Shown: positions 24,286 through 31,258 of the stretch, piece by piece
Numbering within the stretch: position 1 is the stretch's first letter
How the letters are laid out: every line of letters begins with the position of its first letter
Source: CAZFQG01 sp964520785
GTDB taxonomy: Bacteria; Planctomycetota; Planctomycetia; Pirellulales; Thermoguttaceae
Reading direction: 5' to 3'
Assembly: GCA_964520785.1 (NCBI GenBank)
Contig: CAZFQG010000058.1
Span: forward strand, 1 to 31,258
DNA length: 31,258 nucleotides
Notes under the pieces: generated by a model
Told to the model about the DNA's origin: nothing
Database searches by the model: none
Seen by the model: only the letters and a program-made list of their open reading frames with translations
Translations under genes and position numbers: made by a program

Positions 24286-24314
24286 AGTGTATTCGTGATT
24301 GACCTTCAAGTAAA
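24286..24314 (-). promoter_or_regulatory. Weak candidate promoter of the moxR-bat operon
   Basis: On the minus strand TTTACT (24309-24314) and TACACT (24286-24291) are spaced by 17 nt. Each matches 4 of 6 consensus bases. The start codon of moxR is about 60 nt downstream. Confidence 0.3.
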
Positions 24315-24437
24315 CGGAACTCTCTTCGTTCCGCGACGGTTGGTGCGAAGCCGACGAGGACTCCGCGACGGAATCTTTGACGAGTTTCTTTGAAGACGTC
24401 GATAAGGGATTCTCCGTCGCAAGATTCTTGTTTTTGT

Positions 24438-24453
24438 TGCCGCAATTGCGGCA
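24438..24453. promoter_or_regulatory. Perfect 16-bp palindrome, possible operator
   Basis: TGCCGCAATTGCGGCA reads identically on both strands and lies between two divergent transcription units, about 215 bp from moxR and 250 bp from the RicT gene. It could bind a dimeric regulator; as RNA it would fold only with a tiny loop. Confidence 0.4.
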
Positions 24454-24657
24454 GTCTTTCGGAAAACAGAGGGGTCGGGCCAACCATTACATCCCAATCA
24501 CCCCATTCTCACGGTGAATATTCCGATTATCGAGCTTTTGATTGCGACATTTCGCTCCAAACGTGTGGCGATGGGAATCGCGATGCCCGTGACGGACCGA
24601 GCGATTTGGCGAGAGGAAAAAAGAGTTGGGGAGATCGGCAGCCGACGCAACGAAGCC

Positions 24658-24686
24658 TTAACGAGCGACCCGCGAACCGGTATACT
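24658..24686 (+). promoter_or_regulatory. Candidate sigma70-type promoter of the RicT gene
   Basis: TTAACG (24658-24663) and TATACT (24681-24686) are separated by 17 nt. Transcription would begin near 24693, only about 12 nt before the first ATG. Confidence 0.5.
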
Positions 24687-24704
24687 TAAAGCATAAGAGG
24701 GCCG

Positions 24705-25622
24705 ATGATTCAATGCACCCGTACGGGGGGCTCACAATCTCAGAGAACGCATGGTTTCCAGCAAATGGCGTTATATATTGTCCGTTACGGCAAAATGCGT
24801 ATCTATGGCTTGTTCGATAGCTCCGGCAAGCGAGAATACCATCGAGGCGTGGACGTCATCGTGAGAACGGATCGCGGCTTGGAGGTCGGTCGCCTCCTGT
24901 CCACCGTCTCGCAAGAGGAAGAACCGCAGGTCGACGGCAAGAAACTGGGACATGTCGTCCGAGAAATGACGGTCGAAGATCGTCATGATGCGGCCAGACT
25001 CGGTGCCGGGCATTCGGCACGGATCGAGACATGCGATCGGTGTATCGCCCAGTTGGGGCTGCCAATGGAACTGGTAGACGTAGAGGTCACGTTCGGCGGG
25101 GAAAGGGTCATTGTCTACTATTTAGCAGAAAATAGAGTTGACTTCCGAGAACTTGTCAAGGTTCTCGCCGGTGAGTTTCAAACCCGGATCGAAATGCGCC
25201 AGATCGGAGTCCGAGACGAAGCGAAACTTCTAGCGGACTACGGCGACTGCGGGAGACCGGTCTGCTGCAATTCGCATCTCACCCAAATGCCTCCAGTTTC
25301 CATGCGGATGGCAAAAATGCAGAAGGCGACACTGGACCCGAATAAGATTTCCGGCAGATGCAGTCGGCTAAAATGTTGCCTGAGGTATGAATTCGAAGTT
25401 TACGAGGAACTGCAACGGAAATTACCTCCGGTGGGTAGTTCAGTAGAGACACCCGAGGGGACTGGCACGGTGATTGGTCAGGAGGTCTTGCTCGGTCGGG
25501 TTTACGTCGAGACGGCGGATGCCGGTCGACTCTCATTTTCGACGGAAGAGGTCTCGCGATTGAAAGAAGCCCAACCAAGGGTGAAGCCCAATGGCAGACG
25601 CAATCGCAGGAGATCCGACTGA
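24705..25622 (+). CDS. ricT: PSP1-domain protein RicT (YaaT-like)
   Basis: A 305-residue protein. From residue 21 (MALYIVRYGKMRIYG) it follows the PSP1/RicT family. It has the N-terminal RYG block, VIVRTDRGLEVG and YYLAENRVDFRELVKVLAGE, then two cysteine clusters: C182/C187/C188 (GDCGRPVCC) and C219/C224/C225 (GRCSRLKCC). In Bacillus, RicT acts with RicA and RicF in an iron-sulphur-containing complex that promotes RNase Y-dependent mRNA processing. Its role outside Firmicutes is not established. The ATG at 24705 has GAGG 4 nt upstream, while the homologous start at 24765 lacks a ribosome-binding site but fits the family better; either is possible. The C-terminus is basic (RRNRRRSD), which would suit RNA contact. 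No ricA or ricF is in the window. Confidence 0.88.
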   Translation: MIQCTRTGGSQSQRTHGFQQMALYIVRYGKMRIYGLFDSSGKREYHRGVDVIVRTDRGLEVGRLLSTVSQEEEPQVDGKKLGHVVREMTVEDRHDAARLGAGHSARIETCDRCIAQLGLPMELVDVEVTFGGERVIVYYLAENRVDFRELVKVLAGEFQTRIEMRQIGVRDEAKLLADYGDCGRPVCCNSHLTQMPPVSMRMAKMQKATLDPNKISGRCSRLKCCLRYEFEVYEELQRKLPPVGSSVETPEGTGTVIGQEVLLGRVYVETADAGRLSFSTEEVSRLKEAQPRVKPNGRRNRRRSD

Positions 25623-25697
25623 ACGTCGCACAGGAGAACGCGATTGCTTTGTTGACACGAATTCGGCCCGGCAAGATAATAGGGGAAAACGAGGCAT

Positions 25698-25710
25698 CCC
25701 CGAAACGGGG
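25698..25710 (+). terminator. Short hairpin after the RicT gene
   Basis: CCCCG-AAA-CGGGG is a 5-bp GC stem about 75 nt after the stop codon, followed by a T-containing but interrupted tail (TAGAGTTTGACTTTTC). It could separate ricT from the DUF1559 gene. Confidence 0.3.
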
Positions 25711-25740
25711 TAGAGTTTGACTTTTCATTGAAGGTATTCC

Positions 25741-26760
25741 ATGGTACATGCGAGTCGCGGGCGTCTTGGCTTTACCCTGGTAGAACTGCTGGTCGTGATC
25801 GCCATTATCGGCATATTGATCGCTCTCTTGCTGCCGGCGGTACAGGCGGCGCGCGAGGCGGCGCGGCGGCTTCAATGCGTCAACAATGAGAAACAACTCG
25901 GACTCGCCATGCTCAACCACGAATCGGCGCTTGGAGCCTTTCCATCGGGAGGATGGGGTTACTGGTGGACCGGCGACCCCGATTTCAGCGGCGCGATGCA
26001 ACCGGGTGGGTGGACGTTTTCGATCCTGCCCTACCTGGAACAGCCCGACGTCCACCAGTTGGGCAAGGATGGAGAGCCTTTAGTGATTACTCCGCACCAG
26101 CGGATAGGCGCGGAGACGCGAGACCATATTCCCATTCCGGCCTTCAATTGCCCCTCGCGGCGTTCGAACATCGTTTACCCACGTCCCGGAAAGCGGAAGT
26201 ACCATAACGGACCGACCGCTCTGGACAAGGCGGCGGGTCTGGATTACGCCGCGAACGCCGGAGGAGAAACACCCGTCTTCGGCGTGAATTATCGGATGGG
26301 CTCGTCGAACCTCCAAGCGGAGATCGCACTGGCCAAGGGAAGCGGTCCGACCGATTTCGAAGAGAACGGCGTCGTCTATTGCTACAGTCAAATTGGAATC
26401 TCCGACATTGCCGATGGAACGAATTCTACATACTTGATCGGCGAGAAGTACATCCAGACCGACTATTACACTACGGGACAAGATGGGGGGGACGATCAGG
26501 GGATGTACGAGGCTTGCGGGATCGACACCCTTCGCTGGGGATATGTCGACGATGCCTCCGGAATCGCCTATTCGGCCATGCCGGACACGCCCGGCGCGAC
26601 CGGGTGGTGGGTTTTCGGAAGCGCCCACGTCGGCGGCGCCAACTACGTATTTTGCGACGGACGCGTCCGCTCCATCGCCTACGATATCGACGGTTACGTG
26701 AACCGCCGGCTGGCGAATCGCCATGACGGCGAAGTGATCAATAAGGAAGACTACCAGTAA
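25741..26760 (+). CDS. DUF1559 pseudopilin-like protein
   Basis: A 339-residue protein of the very large planctomycete DUF1559 family. It begins with a type IV pilin/type II secretion prepilin signal (GFTLVELLVVIAIIGILIAL), in which the Gly before Phe is the peptidase cleavage site and Glu is at +5. The conserved QAAREAARRLQCVNNEKQLG follows. The C-terminal hallmark H-x9-D-G is present in SAHVGGANYVFCDG. Members are exported and probably form fibre-like or surface structures; individual functions are unknown. The ATG has GAAGG 6 nt upstream. The Gfo/Idh/MocA gene begins 84 bp downstream on the same strand. Confidence 0.95.
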   Translation: MVHASRGRLGFTLVELLVVIAIIGILIALLLPAVQAAREAARRLQCVNNEKQLGLAMLNHESALGAFPSGGWGYWWTGDPDFSGAMQPGGWTFSILPYLEQPDVHQLGKDGEPLVITPHQRIGAETRDHIPIPAFNCPSRRSNIVYPRPGKRKYHNGPTALDKAAGLDYAANAGGETPVFGVNYRMGSSNLQAEIALAKGSGPTDFEENGVVYCYSQIGISDIADGTNSTYLIGEKYIQTDYYTTGQDGGDDQGMYEACGIDTLRWGYVDDASGIAYSAMPDTPGATGWWVFGSAHVGGANYVFCDGRVRSIAYDIDGYVNRRLANRHDGEVINKEDYQ

Positions 26761-26844
26761 TTCCCCCGGGGCACCGCCCATTCCGCGCCGCGCGGCTTGG
26801 CATGGGCGAGTTCATCCATTCAACGCACTCCAGGAGTACCCTCC

Positions 26845-28161
26845 ATGCCGGAAACCAATCCCCAGTCTTCGCGACGGTCCTTTCTCAAGCATTCCGGGCT
26901 GATCGCCGCCGGCGCCGCCCTCGGCGGCGGCCTCGCCCTGAACCGGGCGGCCCACGCGGCCGGAAGCGATACCTTCAAAATCGCGCTAATCGGTTGCGGC
27001 GGCCGAGGAACCGGCGCCGCGGTCGAGGCGCTGAGCACGAAACAGAACGTCAAGCTCATCGCACTAGCGGATGCTTTCCAGCCGGCCGTCGAGCGGTGCC
27101 TGGCCGCGGTGAAAACGCGCCGAGGCGACCGCGTGGACGTGCCGCCCGAGCGCCAATTCGCCGGTTTGGACGCCTACCGGCACGCCATCGACTGCGATCC
27201 GGACGTAGTTCTCCTGTGCGGTCCTCCCGGCTTCCGGCCGCGGCATTTCGACGCGGCGGTGAAGGCGGGCAAGCACGTCTTCATGGAAAAACCGGTCGCG
27301 ACGGACGCGCCCGGCATCCGCCGGATGATCGAAACGAACGAACTCGCCAAGAAAAAGGGGTTGCTCGTCGCCGTGGGACTCCACATGCGGCACGAGGCGA
27401 ACCGGATCGAGGCCGTCCAAATGCTCCACGACGGTATTATCGGGGATATCCAATTCCTTCGGGCCTATTTCAACTCATCGGGCGTCTGGGTTCGACCGCG
27501 GCGGCCCGGGGAGTCGGAGATGTCCCATCAGGTGAACAATTGGTACTACTTCACGTGGCTCTCCGGCGACCACATCGTCGAACAACACGTCCACGACCTG
27601 GACCAGTGCAACTGGATCAAACGGGCCCATCCCGTCTCCGCCAACGGCATGGGCGGCAGACAGGTCCGGACCGGACCGGACGTGGGCGAGATTTTCGACC
27701 ACCACGCCGTCGAGTATACCTATCCCGACGGGTCCAAAATGTTCAGTTACTCTCGCCATATTCCGAACTGCTGGAACAGCTTCTCGGAGTACGCGCACGG
27801 TACGAAAGGCTGGGCGGAGCTGCTGGGTCACTCGAAAATGGCGATCTACGTCGGTGACGAAAGGGTAAAACGTTGGGATCGCGGCGCCGACGGACACCAG
27901 GTCGAGCACGACGACCTTTTCGGCGCGCTGGCGTCGGGACAGACCTACAACGAAGGAGACTTCGGCATTACCGCCTCGATGACGGCGATCCTCGGACGCA
28001 TGGCAACCTATTCCGGAAGAATCGTAACATGGGACGAAGCGATGAATTCGGACTTGGATCTCATGCCCGAGACGGTGGCGCTCGATGCCGAACCCAAGGT
28101 GAAGCCCGGCCCCGACGGCTGCTATGCATGTGCCCTTCCCGGGATCACCAGGGCCCTTTGA
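26845..28161 (+). CDS. Tat-exported Gfo/Idh/MocA-family oxidoreductase
   Basis: A 438-residue protein. A twin-arginine signal (SRRSFLK at 9-15, hydrophobic stretch, AHA cleavage site near residue 38) precedes a Rossmann domain with IALIGCGGRGTGA (46-58). The family motif EKP lies at 148-150, and the C-terminal substrate domain contains the H248/H250/D251 cluster in EQHVHDLDQCNW. The family oxidises or reduces sugars, inositols and related compounds with NAD(P), which is usually bound before Tat export. Planctomycetes carry many secreted members, probably for polysaccharide breakdown, but the substrate here cannot be told. The ATG at 26845 has AGGAG 8 nt upstream; an in-frame ATG 16 codons earlier would bury the Tat signal. 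Confidence 0.93.
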   Translation: MPETNPQSSRRSFLKHSGLIAAGAALGGGLALNRAAHAAGSDTFKIALIGCGGRGTGAAVEALSTKQNVKLIALADAFQPAVERCLAAVKTRRGDRVDVPPERQFAGLDAYRHAIDCDPDVVLLCGPPGFRPRHFDAAVKAGKHVFMEKPVATDAPGIRRMIETNELAKKKGLLVAVGLHMRHEANRIEAVQMLHDGIIGDIQFLRAYFNSSGVWVRPRRPGESEMSHQVNNWYYFTWLSGDHIVEQHVHDLDQCNWIKRAHPVSANGMGGRQVRTGPDVGEIFDHHAVEYTYPDGSKMFSYSRHIPNCWNSFSEYAHGTKGWAELLGHSKMAIYVGDERVKRWDRGADGHQVEHDDLFGALASGQTYNEGDFGITASMTAILGRMATYSGRIVTWDEAMNSDLDLMPETVALDAEPKVKPGPDGCYACALPGITRAL

Positions 28162-28202
28162 CCGGATGCTCCCCGTTTATTCTCGCGGCGAGGGCGGAAC
28201 CG

Positions 28203-28775
28203 ATGGCCAATCGGAAGAACCACTATGAGGCGGCGTTCGAAGCATATCTCCGCGATGCGCATATCCCTTATGTGGCCGTGGACGAGGCTCGCCGCAGCCT
28301 CCTCGGAGATGGGTGTTCCCTCAAGAGTCTCGATTTCATCGTTTCCTCGAACCGGGGGATCACTTGGCTCGTCGATGTCAAGGGCCGGAGATTTCCCTCC
28401 GGCCGCTCCGGAAAGCAGTATTGGAAGAACTGGTCCACCGAGGACGACCTGAAGAGCCTTGCCCAATGGGAGGCTCTTTTTGGAAAGCGATTCGTCGGGC
28501 TATACTTGTTCGCGTACGAGATCGTGGGGGAGAAGTCCCCTCTCCCACAGGACCAGATATTCCCCTACCGGGACTCCCTTTACGCCTTCGTGGCCACGAC
28601 CTTGGCCGAGTACCGGAAGGCGGCGCGTCCGATCTCCTCGCGTTGGGGAACCGTCTGTGTCAGCGCGACGGCCTTCCGCCGGCTCGCACGGCCGGCCGAC
28701 GAATTGTTCCGCGAATGCGGATTTGACCCACTGACCCGCTCGCCGGTGGCTAGTTTCCCGGATGAACCGACGTAA
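28203..28775 (+). CDS. HYExAFE-family protein with nuclease-like residue pattern
   Basis: A 190-residue protein with no signal peptide. The family name motif HYEAAFE is at residues 7-13. It is followed by SLDFIV (D44) and WLVDVKGRRF (D58, K60). Spacing of E9/E13, D44 and D58-x-K60 on predicted beta strands matches the PD-(D/E)XK endonuclease core. A patch of aromatic residues (YWKNW) and basic residues follows. HYExAFE proteins are known to me as uncharacterised and largely planctomycete-specific, so the nuclease idea is inference. The ATG at 28203 was chosen over a longer frame overlapping the preceding gene because it begins directly before the motif. It starts 41 bp after the oxidoreductase stop; the last 14 bp overlap only a non-preferred upstream start of the next gene. 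Confidence 0.85.
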   Translation: MANRKNHYEAAFEAYLRDAHIPYVAVDEARRSLLGDGCSLKSLDFIVSSNRGITWLVDVKGRRFPSGRSGKQYWKNWSTEDDLKSLAQWEALFGKRFVGLYLFAYEIVGEKSPLPQDQIFPYRDSLYAFVATTLAEYRKAARPISSRWGTVCVSATAFRRLARPADELFRECGFDPLTRSPVASFPDEPT

Positions 28776-28875
28776 CGGAGGGAACCGGAATGAAGAAACA
28801 GGAATGGAATTGAACCCGATAGAACGCGTTCCGGTCCGTGCGGATCGAAACACATTACAACCGACCAGGAGAAAC

Positions 28876-30075
28876 ATGGCAATGAAACGTCCGTCGCGTA
28901 GAGACTTTCTCAAGGGAACGCTCGCGGGTTCCGCCGCCGGCGTCCTCGGAATATCCGAACTAACTCTCCTTGCCCAAGAGGCATCCCGAAACGTGAAAAT
29001 CACTTCTCCGGCCGACGGAGCGGTAGTCTGTCATAAACATGGCGAGGAAGGCCCCGACTCATTAACCATCCGGGTCGAAGGGAACGCCCCCGAGGGAGCG
29101 TTAGTCGTGGTCTCCGGCAGGCCGGCGCGCCGCGAAGGAGCGGTATTCACCGCCGAGGTTGAAATCCGCGAACGCACATCCCAAATCACCGCCGCCTGCC
29201 GAGACACCGCCGGGCGAGAATCGTCCGACTCGGTCCGCATCGTCTGGGACAAGAAATCCACGCCCCGCTACCGGATGGCGATCGACGACAACGGGTACTT
29301 CCTGCGTGATATCGTCCAAAACAACTACAAGTCACTTTTCGACTGCCCCTACTTGAAGATGCTTCGCGACCTTAACCGGAAGTACCATAGCACCTTCGTG
29401 CTCAATTGCTTCTACGCCCTGGAGGACGGATTCGCGATCACCGAGTTCCCCGAGAAATACAAAGGGGAATGGAAAGACAACGGGGATTGGCTGAAGCTGG
29501 CCTTCCACTCGTATTCGGAGTTTCCCGCGCGTCCCTACCAGGACGCGCCTCCGGAAAAGCTCATGGCGGACTGGGATTTGCTGGTCGAGCAACTCATCCG
29601 CGTCGGCGGAGAAGAAGCCTATTCTCCGACGACCGTAATCCACTGGGGAATGGCGCCGGTGACCTCATTCAAACCGCTTGCGGCCAAGGGAGTCCGGACG
29701 CTCAGCGGCTATTTCCGCCCCGACGCCACCGGGAAGTACGACGTCAACTACTGCATGGACGACGCGACTTCGAAATACATCTTCGAAAATGACCGGTGGC
29801 ACGACTTCGACAGCGGGATCACGTTTTCGAGAATCGACCTCGTCGTCAACAACACGCCACTGGAGGATATCATCCCCTCCCTCCAGGCGGTCCGAGCCGA
29901 CTCCCGACTGAACGAAGTGATCGATCTGCTCACCCACGAACAGTATTTCTGGCCTTTTTACAAGGCTTACCTCCCGGACCATCCGCGACGCATGGACGCG
30001 GCGCTCCGCTGGGTAACGGAACACGGCTATGAACCGGTCTGGCTGCACGAAGGTCTGCTCGGAAACGCGACCTAG
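28876..30075 (+). CDS. Tat-exported Ig-like and NodB-like (polysaccharide deacetylase fold) protein
   Basis: A 399-residue protein. The Tat signal (SRRDFLK at 7-13, cleavage near LLAQEA) is followed by an Ig-like/beta-sandwich domain (about 38-122, opening VKITSPADGAVV). The catalytic-type domain (about 125-395) shows a NodB-like pattern. An early acidic pair occurs in RMAIDDNGYFLRDI, YLKMLRDLNRKYHSTFVLNCFY fits the first (beta/alpha) units, and LAFHSYSEFP provides the histidine of the second motif. A second His, usually four residues later, is missing, so metal binding may differ. Proteins of this plan are often annotated as polysaccharide-deacetylase-like and are exported. AGGAG lies 4 nt before the ATG at 28876; an ATG at 28882 is also possible. 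Confidence 0.7.
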   Translation: MAMKRPSRRDFLKGTLAGSAAGVLGISELTLLAQEASRNVKITSPADGAVVCHKHGEEGPDSLTIRVEGNAPEGALVVVSGRPARREGAVFTAEVEIRERTSQITAACRDTAGRESSDSVRIVWDKKSTPRYRMAIDDNGYFLRDIVQNNYKSLFDCPYLKMLRDLNRKYHSTFVLNCFYALEDGFAITEFPEKYKGEWKDNGDWLKLAFHSYSEFPARPYQDAPPEKLMADWDLLVEQLIRVGGEEAYSPTTVIHWGMAPVTSFKPLAAKGVRTLSGYFRPDATGKYDVNYCMDDATSKYIFENDRWHDFDSGITFSRIDLVVNNTPLEDIIPSLQAVRADSRLNEVIDLLTHEQYFWPFYKAYLPDHPRRMDAALRWVTEHGYEPVWLHEGLLGNAT

Positions 30076-30187
30076 CCGATTGAACCGAAATCCGACGCCG
30101 CGCCCGAGTGAGGCACTCCGACGCGTACTGCGCCGAGTCAATGGCAAACGGCAAATGGAAATCCGAAAAGGAGCGCATCGAATCACC

Positions 30188-31258
30188 ATGGAAAAAACCG
30201 CCGTCGTCAGCGTCGTGCTTTCCGGCGAGGCCGTTCGCGACCATATCGAAAACGGATCTCTGGAAGAAGTCTGGCGCCGGATCGGCTCCCGGCTCGCCGC
30301 CGAGAACCAGGCCGGCATGCGGATTGGTCGCAGAACGGTCGTCCTTGGGCCGAAGCTCTGGGATTCCTCCCGAGGGTGTCTCGAAGCCGGATTCGAGGTG
30401 ATCCCCGCGCGCAACGAAGACTACCGCGCGGCGGTGGAGATATTGCGCGGTGCATTTGACCGGGAGTTCGACGAAATCGCGTTCGTGCTCGACGGCGATC
30501 CGATCCCACTTCTTCAATGCATGCCGCAAGGAGTCCGCAAGACCTGGATCCGGAAGATGGACGACGAGCGGATCGCGGAAATCCGCTGTTGGTGCGATGC
30601 CGTCGTCGATTTGCCGGCCCTCGAAGGCCCTCCCGACGCACCATGCTCGATCCCAAGCCGATCGCCGGAGCCGAGCCGCGAATCGAGGGAAGCCGTCGTC
30701 GCGGAGTTGGAAACGATCTTGACGGCCGAGGGATTCCGCGTCGAGTTCGATCGCCTTCGGCGCCTCCTGTCCCGGACGTTTCCCCGACTTCCGACCCGGC
30801 TCGACGAGTTCCGTCGTGAAATACTGTCCATCCTTCCGGATCACGTCCGGTACATTCCGGGCGAGGAGGGAGGAACTCTCATCCACGAAAGAGACCCTTC
30901 GTTCAAGCCCGTTCCGGTCGGCGAGGCGGTCCAGCGGCTGACGCTGGGGGCGTCCAAAGAGCCGATTCCAGCCGAGTCGGATGAAACCGGCGATGCGCCG
31001 CGCCGTGTTTGTATGGAGGAGATTCCGCCGCAGGCCGAGTTGCTCGCGGCGCAGTTGCGCTGGATGAAGCAGCGAGCCTCGCTGGCCGGAGAAGTGGGTG
31101 TCGATGCGACGTCGCTGTCGGAGAAGGACGAGGAATTCAAGCGCCGCGGCAAGGAGATCGGCGTGTTTCTCTGGCCCATCTGGCACGAATTGCCGGACGA
31201 CGCGTTCGTGCCGTTGTCCGAGTGTTACCGTGCCTTGGCGGAGGGATTCTCCTTCTTG
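30188..31258 (+). CDS. Unknown protein with weak NYN/LOTUS resemblance (3' end outside window)
   Basis: An open frame of 357 codons from ATG 30188 to the window edge without a stop, beginning MEKTAVVSVVLSGEAVRDHI; there is no signal peptide. The N-terminal 150 residues alternate strands and helices and end with FVLDGDPIPLLQCMPQGVRK and then CWCDAVVDL. This resembles the final part of NYN (PIN-like ribonuclease) domains, in which an acidic GD pair precedes the last strands and a CD-x-x-x-L close. Residues about 165-230 (ELETILTAEGFRVEFDRLRR, then LDEFRREILSILPDHVRYI) could be a winged-helix LOTUS-like domain. Both are weak eye-level similarities. The only ribosome-binding site (GGAG) lies 14 nt upstream, unusually far. 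Confidence 0.6.
   Translation, partial: MEKTAVVSVVLSGEAVRDHIENGSLEEVWRRIGSRLAAENQAGMRIGRRTVVLGPKLWDSSRGCLEAGFEVIPARNEDYRAAVEILRGAFDREFDEIAFVLDGDPIPLLQCMPQGVRKTWIRKMDDERIAEIRCWCDAVVDLPALEGPPDAPCSIPSRSPEPSRESREAVVAELETILTAEGFRVEFDRLRRLLSRTFPRLPTRLDEFRREILSILPDHVRYIPGEEGGTLIHERDPSFKPVPVGEAVQRLTLGASKEPIPAESDETGDAPRRVCMEEIPPQAELLAAQLRWMKQRASLAGEVGVDATSLSEKDEEFKRRGKEIGVFLWPIWHELPDDAFVPLSECYRALAEGFSFL

Larger units (their letters stand above)
24222..24704. other. 483-bp divergent intergenic region between moxR and ricT
   Basis: No gene is supported; the small frames here (up to 111 codons) lack domains and overlap each other. The region contains a weak minus-strand promoter for moxR (24286-24314), the direct repeat TCCGCGACGG at 24330-24339 and 24362-24371 (32 bp apart), a hairpin CGGAAC-N7-GTTCCG just before it, a perfect 16-bp palindrome at 24438-24453 and the ricT promoter candidate at 24658-24686. 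Confidence 0.6.

Noticed and set aside
24148..24497. Several small minus-strand frames upstream of moxR
   Set aside because: They overlap each other in different frames, lack ribosome-binding sites, and partly overlap moxR. No domain is visible.
25731..25740. AAGGTATTCC shared with 12542-12551
   Set aside because: A single 10-bp match over 31 kb, in one case part of a ribosome-binding site region, is within chance expectation.

Overview
The window looks like a GC-rich chromosome segment from a planctomycete (Planctomycetota, probably a Pirellulales-like lineage). This rests on gene content: a DUF1559 pseudopilin-like protein with the H-x9-DG tail, an HYExAFE-family protein (a family I know mainly from planctomycetes), a dockerin plus VPEP/PEP-CTERM secreted protein, and Tat-exported proteins of the Gfo/Idh/MocA and NodB-like types. 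No rRNA, tRNA, CRISPR array, insertion sequence or phage gene was recognised.

Left part (1-12335). A truncated, exported YVTN beta-propeller gene runs off the left edge. Divergent to it is prfB (release factor 2), split by the classical CUU-UGA-C programmed +1 frameshift. A small Coa1-like membrane protein follows. It converges on a minus-strand housekeeping group, mgtE - thiL - tsaE (Mg2+ transport, thiamine diphosphate synthesis, tRNA t6A modification). Next, also on the minus strand, come a sialidase-like BNR protein with dockerin and PEP-CTERM signals and a Tat-exported protein that fuses an aldo/keto reductase to a complete glutathione peroxidase. A small TPR protein, folD and a four-helix membrane protein complete this part.

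Centre (12654-24221, minus strand). Nine tightly packed genes form one large MoxR/Bat ('aerotolerance'-type) operon: moxR AAA+ ATPase, DUF58/VWA-like protein, membrane-anchored SurA/PpiC-like protein, DUF4381-like lipoprotein, batA, batB, a batC-like TPR protein with a long Gln/Lys tail, batD, and a batE-like TPR-SH3 protein. Several junctions are 2-bp gaps or 4-bp overlaps, so co-transcription and translational coupling are likely. By analogy with other MoxR/VWA systems, the ATPase and VWA proteins probably act with membrane TPR and BatD proteins on an envelope maturation or stress task. The substrate is unknown.

Right part (24222-31258, plus strand). A 483-bp divergent intergenic region has a perfect 16-bp palindrome and a 10-bp direct repeat. 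It is followed by a RicT/PSP1-domain protein with two cysteine clusters and then the DUF1559 protein. After these come a Tat-exported Gfo/Idh/MocA oxidoreductase, an HYExAFE protein with a PD-(D/E)XK-nuclease-like residue pattern, a Tat-exported Ig-like plus NodB-like deacetylase protein, and a truncated gene with weak NYN/LOTUS resemblance.

The most unusual items are the AKR-GPx fusion, the nuclease-like HYExAFE protein, the PpiC-like and Q/K-rich components of the Bat operon, and the truncated NYN-like gene. All functional claims come from reading translations by eye; no database search was run.
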